From DASQHL01 sp963843685 (GTDB taxonomy: Bacteria > Chloroflexota > Dehalococcoidia > DSTF01 > JACRBR01): a DNA stretch of 64,000 nt. Location: assembly GCA_963843685.1 (NCBI GenBank), contig CAWJLO010000008.1, positions 248,001 through 312,000 on the forward strand, written 5' to 3'. The position numbers and the translations under genes are program-made. Numbering within the stretch: the stretch's first letter is position 1; each line of letters opens with the position of its first letter. The notes under the pieces are model-generated. The model worked only from the letters and a program-made list of their open reading frames with translations, searched no databases and was not told the origin of the DNA. This document shows, one piece after another, positions 61,987 through 64,000 of the stretch.

Positions 61987-62015
61987 AGTATAGGATGCGA
62001 ACGGGCGTTCGTCAA
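61987..62015 (-). promoter_or_regulatory. Sigma70-type promoter of mrfAB
   Basis: On the minus strand, TTGACG (62015-62010) and TATACT (61992-61987) are separated by 17 bases. The perfect LexA-like dyad lies inside the spacer and touches the -35. Confidence 0.75.
61998..62011 (-). promoter_or_regulatory. LexA-type SOS box over the mrfA promoter
   Basis: CGAAC-GGGC-GTTCG is a perfect 5-4-5 inverted repeat matching the Gram-positive LexA operator half-site CGAAC/GTTCG. It lies within the -35/-10 spacer and overlaps the -35 by two bases, a position expected to block RNA polymerase. Confidence 0.75.
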
Positions 62016-62155
62016 CCGGCTGTATAGGTGCCGTCTCCGCCCTGACGGGCGCCGCCTCCCGGCTCCTCACGGGCTGGGGAGGGGGTAGCACCCAGAAATA
62101 GGGGTATTCGCCCCTGCCCGGCGTAGGTGCCAGCACCGACCATGGATTCAACATC

Positions 62156-64000
62156 ATGGAGGCAGAGAAGGGCACGGACCTGTCGCAGGACGGCGATGGA
62201 ACACCCCGCGCACGCTCCGGGCTGCGCCTGTCTGCCTTTCGCATCCCCCGCCCAACCCTGCACATCAGCCTGAGGCCGAGTCTCCGATTGCGGCGGGGCG
62301 CCGGCAAGTCGGTCCCCGCTGAGGCCGCGACGCCGGGGCCACGCTCGCGCGGGTTGAACTTGCCGGGCTGGCGGCCGTCCCCGTCCGTTGCGGCGATCTG
62401 CGTGGTCGTGGCCGCGGTCGCCTTCATGGCGACCGTCACGTTCTACGCCTCGCAGCAGTTCAGCAGGCGGGCGGCCGACACGCGCGCTTCGAGCGAGGCG
62501 ACGTCATTCGCGGCACACAGCGGGACGCTCGCCACGGGAGACGCGTTCAACGGCTACATCGAGATGCTCCGATATGCCGACGACCCCGTCGTGCACAGCA
62601 AAGCATCGACGCAGGAGGCGCGGGTCAGCGCGATGCAGCAGCTCCTGTATCTGAACGTCAACAATTTCTCGTCGCTGACCATCGCGGACCGGGCCGGGCT
62701 CGTGCTCGCCACGACGGACCCGTCGATCGTCTCGGTGGCCGACAGCCCGACGTTCGTGAAGACGCGGGCAAACCTCTCGCCGGCGAACTCGGACATCGTC
62801 CTGTCCACGCCCGGCAAGGCGGGCTACATCGAATACACGGCGCCGCTCAAGGACGAGGACGGCACGACGTGGGGGGTGATCATCGGGCGCGCGGACCCGG
62901 CGCGAATCTGGAAGGGCACGCTGGGCGCGGCCGTCGACGGGAGCCGCAACGTCATCATCAACAGCGACGGCCTGTTCGCCGCGGGGGTGCCGGACGAGCT
63001 GCTCGGGCAGCCGTGGCGTGGGTCGGCGGTAGGCAACGGTGGCGTGAGCGCGAACATCGCCGGCGTGAGCTCCATCTGCGGTCTGGCGCCGATCGGCAAG
63101 GACACGCAGATCGACGTCGGGCTGAACGTGGCATCGTGCCTCCCGACCTCCGTGATCGAAGCGGAGTACGGCCACGCGATGGGCAAGCAGGGGCTTGTCA
63201 CGCTCGCGGCGGCGGTGCTGACGCTGGTGCTCGGCGGGGGGCTGTTGTTGATGCTCGGACGAGGCTCCGGCGCGCCGGCGATGGAGGTGCGGCCGACCGT
63301 GACGGCCGCGGACGTCGCGGAAGCGCGCGTCGCGGCGCTGGCGTCAACGCCTGACACGGAGCGGGAGGCGGCCGGGGCCGAACCGGTCGCCGGGAACCGC
63401 CCCGAAGCGGAGGCGCCACCTGAAGCGGAGCCGGAGGACCTGCGGGAAGAGCCGGCCGGCGGCGAAGCCTCGGAGGAGGGCGTCACGCAGGCCGCCGCTC
63501 CGACGGACGAAGCCATTGAGCCAGCCGGAGCCGAGGCTCCGAGTGAAGCGACCATCGAGCGGCTGAGTGAACCGCCACCGCCGCTCGCCGTGGACGCGCT
63601 GACGCTGATCGAGGCGTACGAGCAGCGGAACGCGCGGCTGTCGGAGCGCTTGCGCGAGTCGGTGCAGGCGCGGCTGCTCGTGGCGTCCGCGCAAGCGGAG
63701 GAGGCGTACAAGCTGGCGCAGGCGGAGCCTGAAGAGGAGCAGGGGGCCGCCGACCAACTCCACGCGCAGGCGATGGAAGAGCTGGCACAGCTGCAGGAGC
63801 AGGAGCTGCGCGCCATCAGCCAGGAGCTGCACCCGACGCTGATCCGCATGGGGCTCCCGGGTGCGCTTCGGTCGCTGGCCAAAGAGTTCACGGAGGCCAT
63901 CGCGGTCACACTGGACGTGGACCCCACCGCGGACTCCGTTGGCCGGGCGGCCGGCCGCGCGGCGATCCCGATGGGACAGCGACTGACGTTGTACCGGTTC
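62156..64000 (+). CDS. Sensor histidine kinase (HisKA_3-like), cut by the window edge
   Basis: The frame is open from 62102 to the end of the window; ATG 62156 is the first start. After about 85 residues, basic and proline-rich, comes a TM helix (AAICVVVAAVAFMATVTFY). An extracytoplasmic sensor region of about 240 residues resembling a Cache-type fold follows, then a second TM (LVTLAAAVLTLVLGGGLLLML). A long acidic, Pro/Ala/Glu-rich linker leads to a coiled coil and the phosphoacceptor helix ELRAISQELHPTLIRMGL. This histidine context fits NarL-type two-component kinases. The ATPase domain and any response regulator lie beyond the window. Confidence 0.8.
   Translation, partial: MEAEKGTDLSQDGDGTPRARSGLRLSAFRIPRPTLHISLRPSLRLRRGAGKSVPAEAATPGPRSRGLNLPGWRPSPSVAAICVVVAAVAFMATVTFYASQQFSRRAADTRASSEATSFAAHSGTLATGDAFNGYIEMLRYADDPVVHSKASTQEARVSAMQQLLYLNVNNFSSLTIADRAGLVLATTDPSIVSVADSPTFVKTRANLSPANSDIVLSTPGKAGYIEYTAPLKDEDGTTWGVIIGRADPARIWKGTLGAAVDGSRNVIINSDGLFAAGVPDELLGQPWRGSAVGNGGVSANIAGVSSICGLAPIGKDTQIDVGLNVASCLPTSVIEAEYGHAMGKQGLVTLAAAVLTLVLGGGLLLMLGRGSGAPAMEVRPTVTAADVAEARVAALASTPDTEREAAGAEPVAGNRPEAEAPPEAEPEDLREEPAGGEASEEGVTQAAAPTDEAIEPAGAEAPSEATIERLSEPPPPLAVDALTLIEAYEQRNARLSERLRESVQARLLVASAQAEEAYKLAQAEPEEEQGAADQLHAQAMEELAQLQEQELRAISQELHPTLIRMGLPGALRSLAKEFTEAIAVTLDVDPTADSVGRAAGRAAIPMGQRLTLYRF

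Overview
The window is high-GC bacterial chromosome that is densely coded on both strands. It looks like a member of the Chloroflexota, probably near Dehalococcoidia. The main hints are an archaellin-type pilin gene in an otherwise bacterial genome, a compact rpsB-tsf-pyrH-frr-uppS-cdsA-dxr-rseP-ispG cluster, a T-box in front of thrS, and several genes that look leaderless. This placement is an inference, because no rRNA or tRNA gene is present. Almost everything is housekeeping or generic accessory metabolism; I see no prophage, insertion sequence or CRISPR array.

Layout. 1-7,340: a truncated CtaG-type membrane protein, a K+-channel-like protein, a proton-pumping P-type ATPase with an overlapping methyltransferase, a universal stress protein, a HAD hydrolase and a rhodanese. 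7,430-11,110: acetyl-CoA synthetase, a flavin monooxygenase and a TMEM175-like channel. 11,200-19,390: a large lipoprotein, the T-box and thrS, an ABC1/UbiB kinase and a second P-type ATPase. 19,385-23,610: small minus-strand genes (translin-like, two FmdB zinc ribbons, YraN, NTF2-like, RNase HII) separated by copies of a structured roughly 110-bp repeat. 23,750-29,990: tautomerase, ftsH, a structured leader plus archaellin, rplU-rpmA-rpmE and an amidohydrolase. 30,020-34,130: lipoprotein, DUF1385, hisI, hisF and a methyltransferase. 34,200-42,580: the translation and isoprenoid cluster. 42,650-52,180: HEAT-like protein, methyltransferase, glpK-glpD, an Erm-like rRNA methylase, a J-domain protein, enolase and a thioesterase. 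52,220-64,000: immune-inhibitor-A-like metalloprotease, xerD, pcm, uvrC, a PPOX protein, mrfB-mrfA and the start of a sensor histidine kinase.

How the parts fit. The rpsB-ispG block couples translation (S2, EF-Ts, ribosome recycling), UMP supply and envelope lipid/isoprenoid synthesis (UppS, CdsA, Dxr, IspG) with the site-2 protease RseP. glpK and glpD form a glycerol catabolic pair. mrfAB and uvrC both belong to DNA-crosslink and bulky-lesion repair, and mrfA carries a sigma70-type promoter overlapped by a perfect LexA-type dyad.

Data quality. Six genes (ctaG-like, amidohydrolase, lipoprotein, glpD, J-domain, mrfA) are interrupted by seven frameshifts. Every one is consistent with a single extra base and none needs a missing base. 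This points to an insertion-biased sequencing or assembly error more than to gene decay.

The most interesting non-gene signals are the LexA-like operators at mrfAB, the covarying hairpin repeat family at 20.1-21.7 kb, the roughly 138-nt structured leader in front of the archaellin, and a recurrent -10 box placed exactly six bases before start codons.
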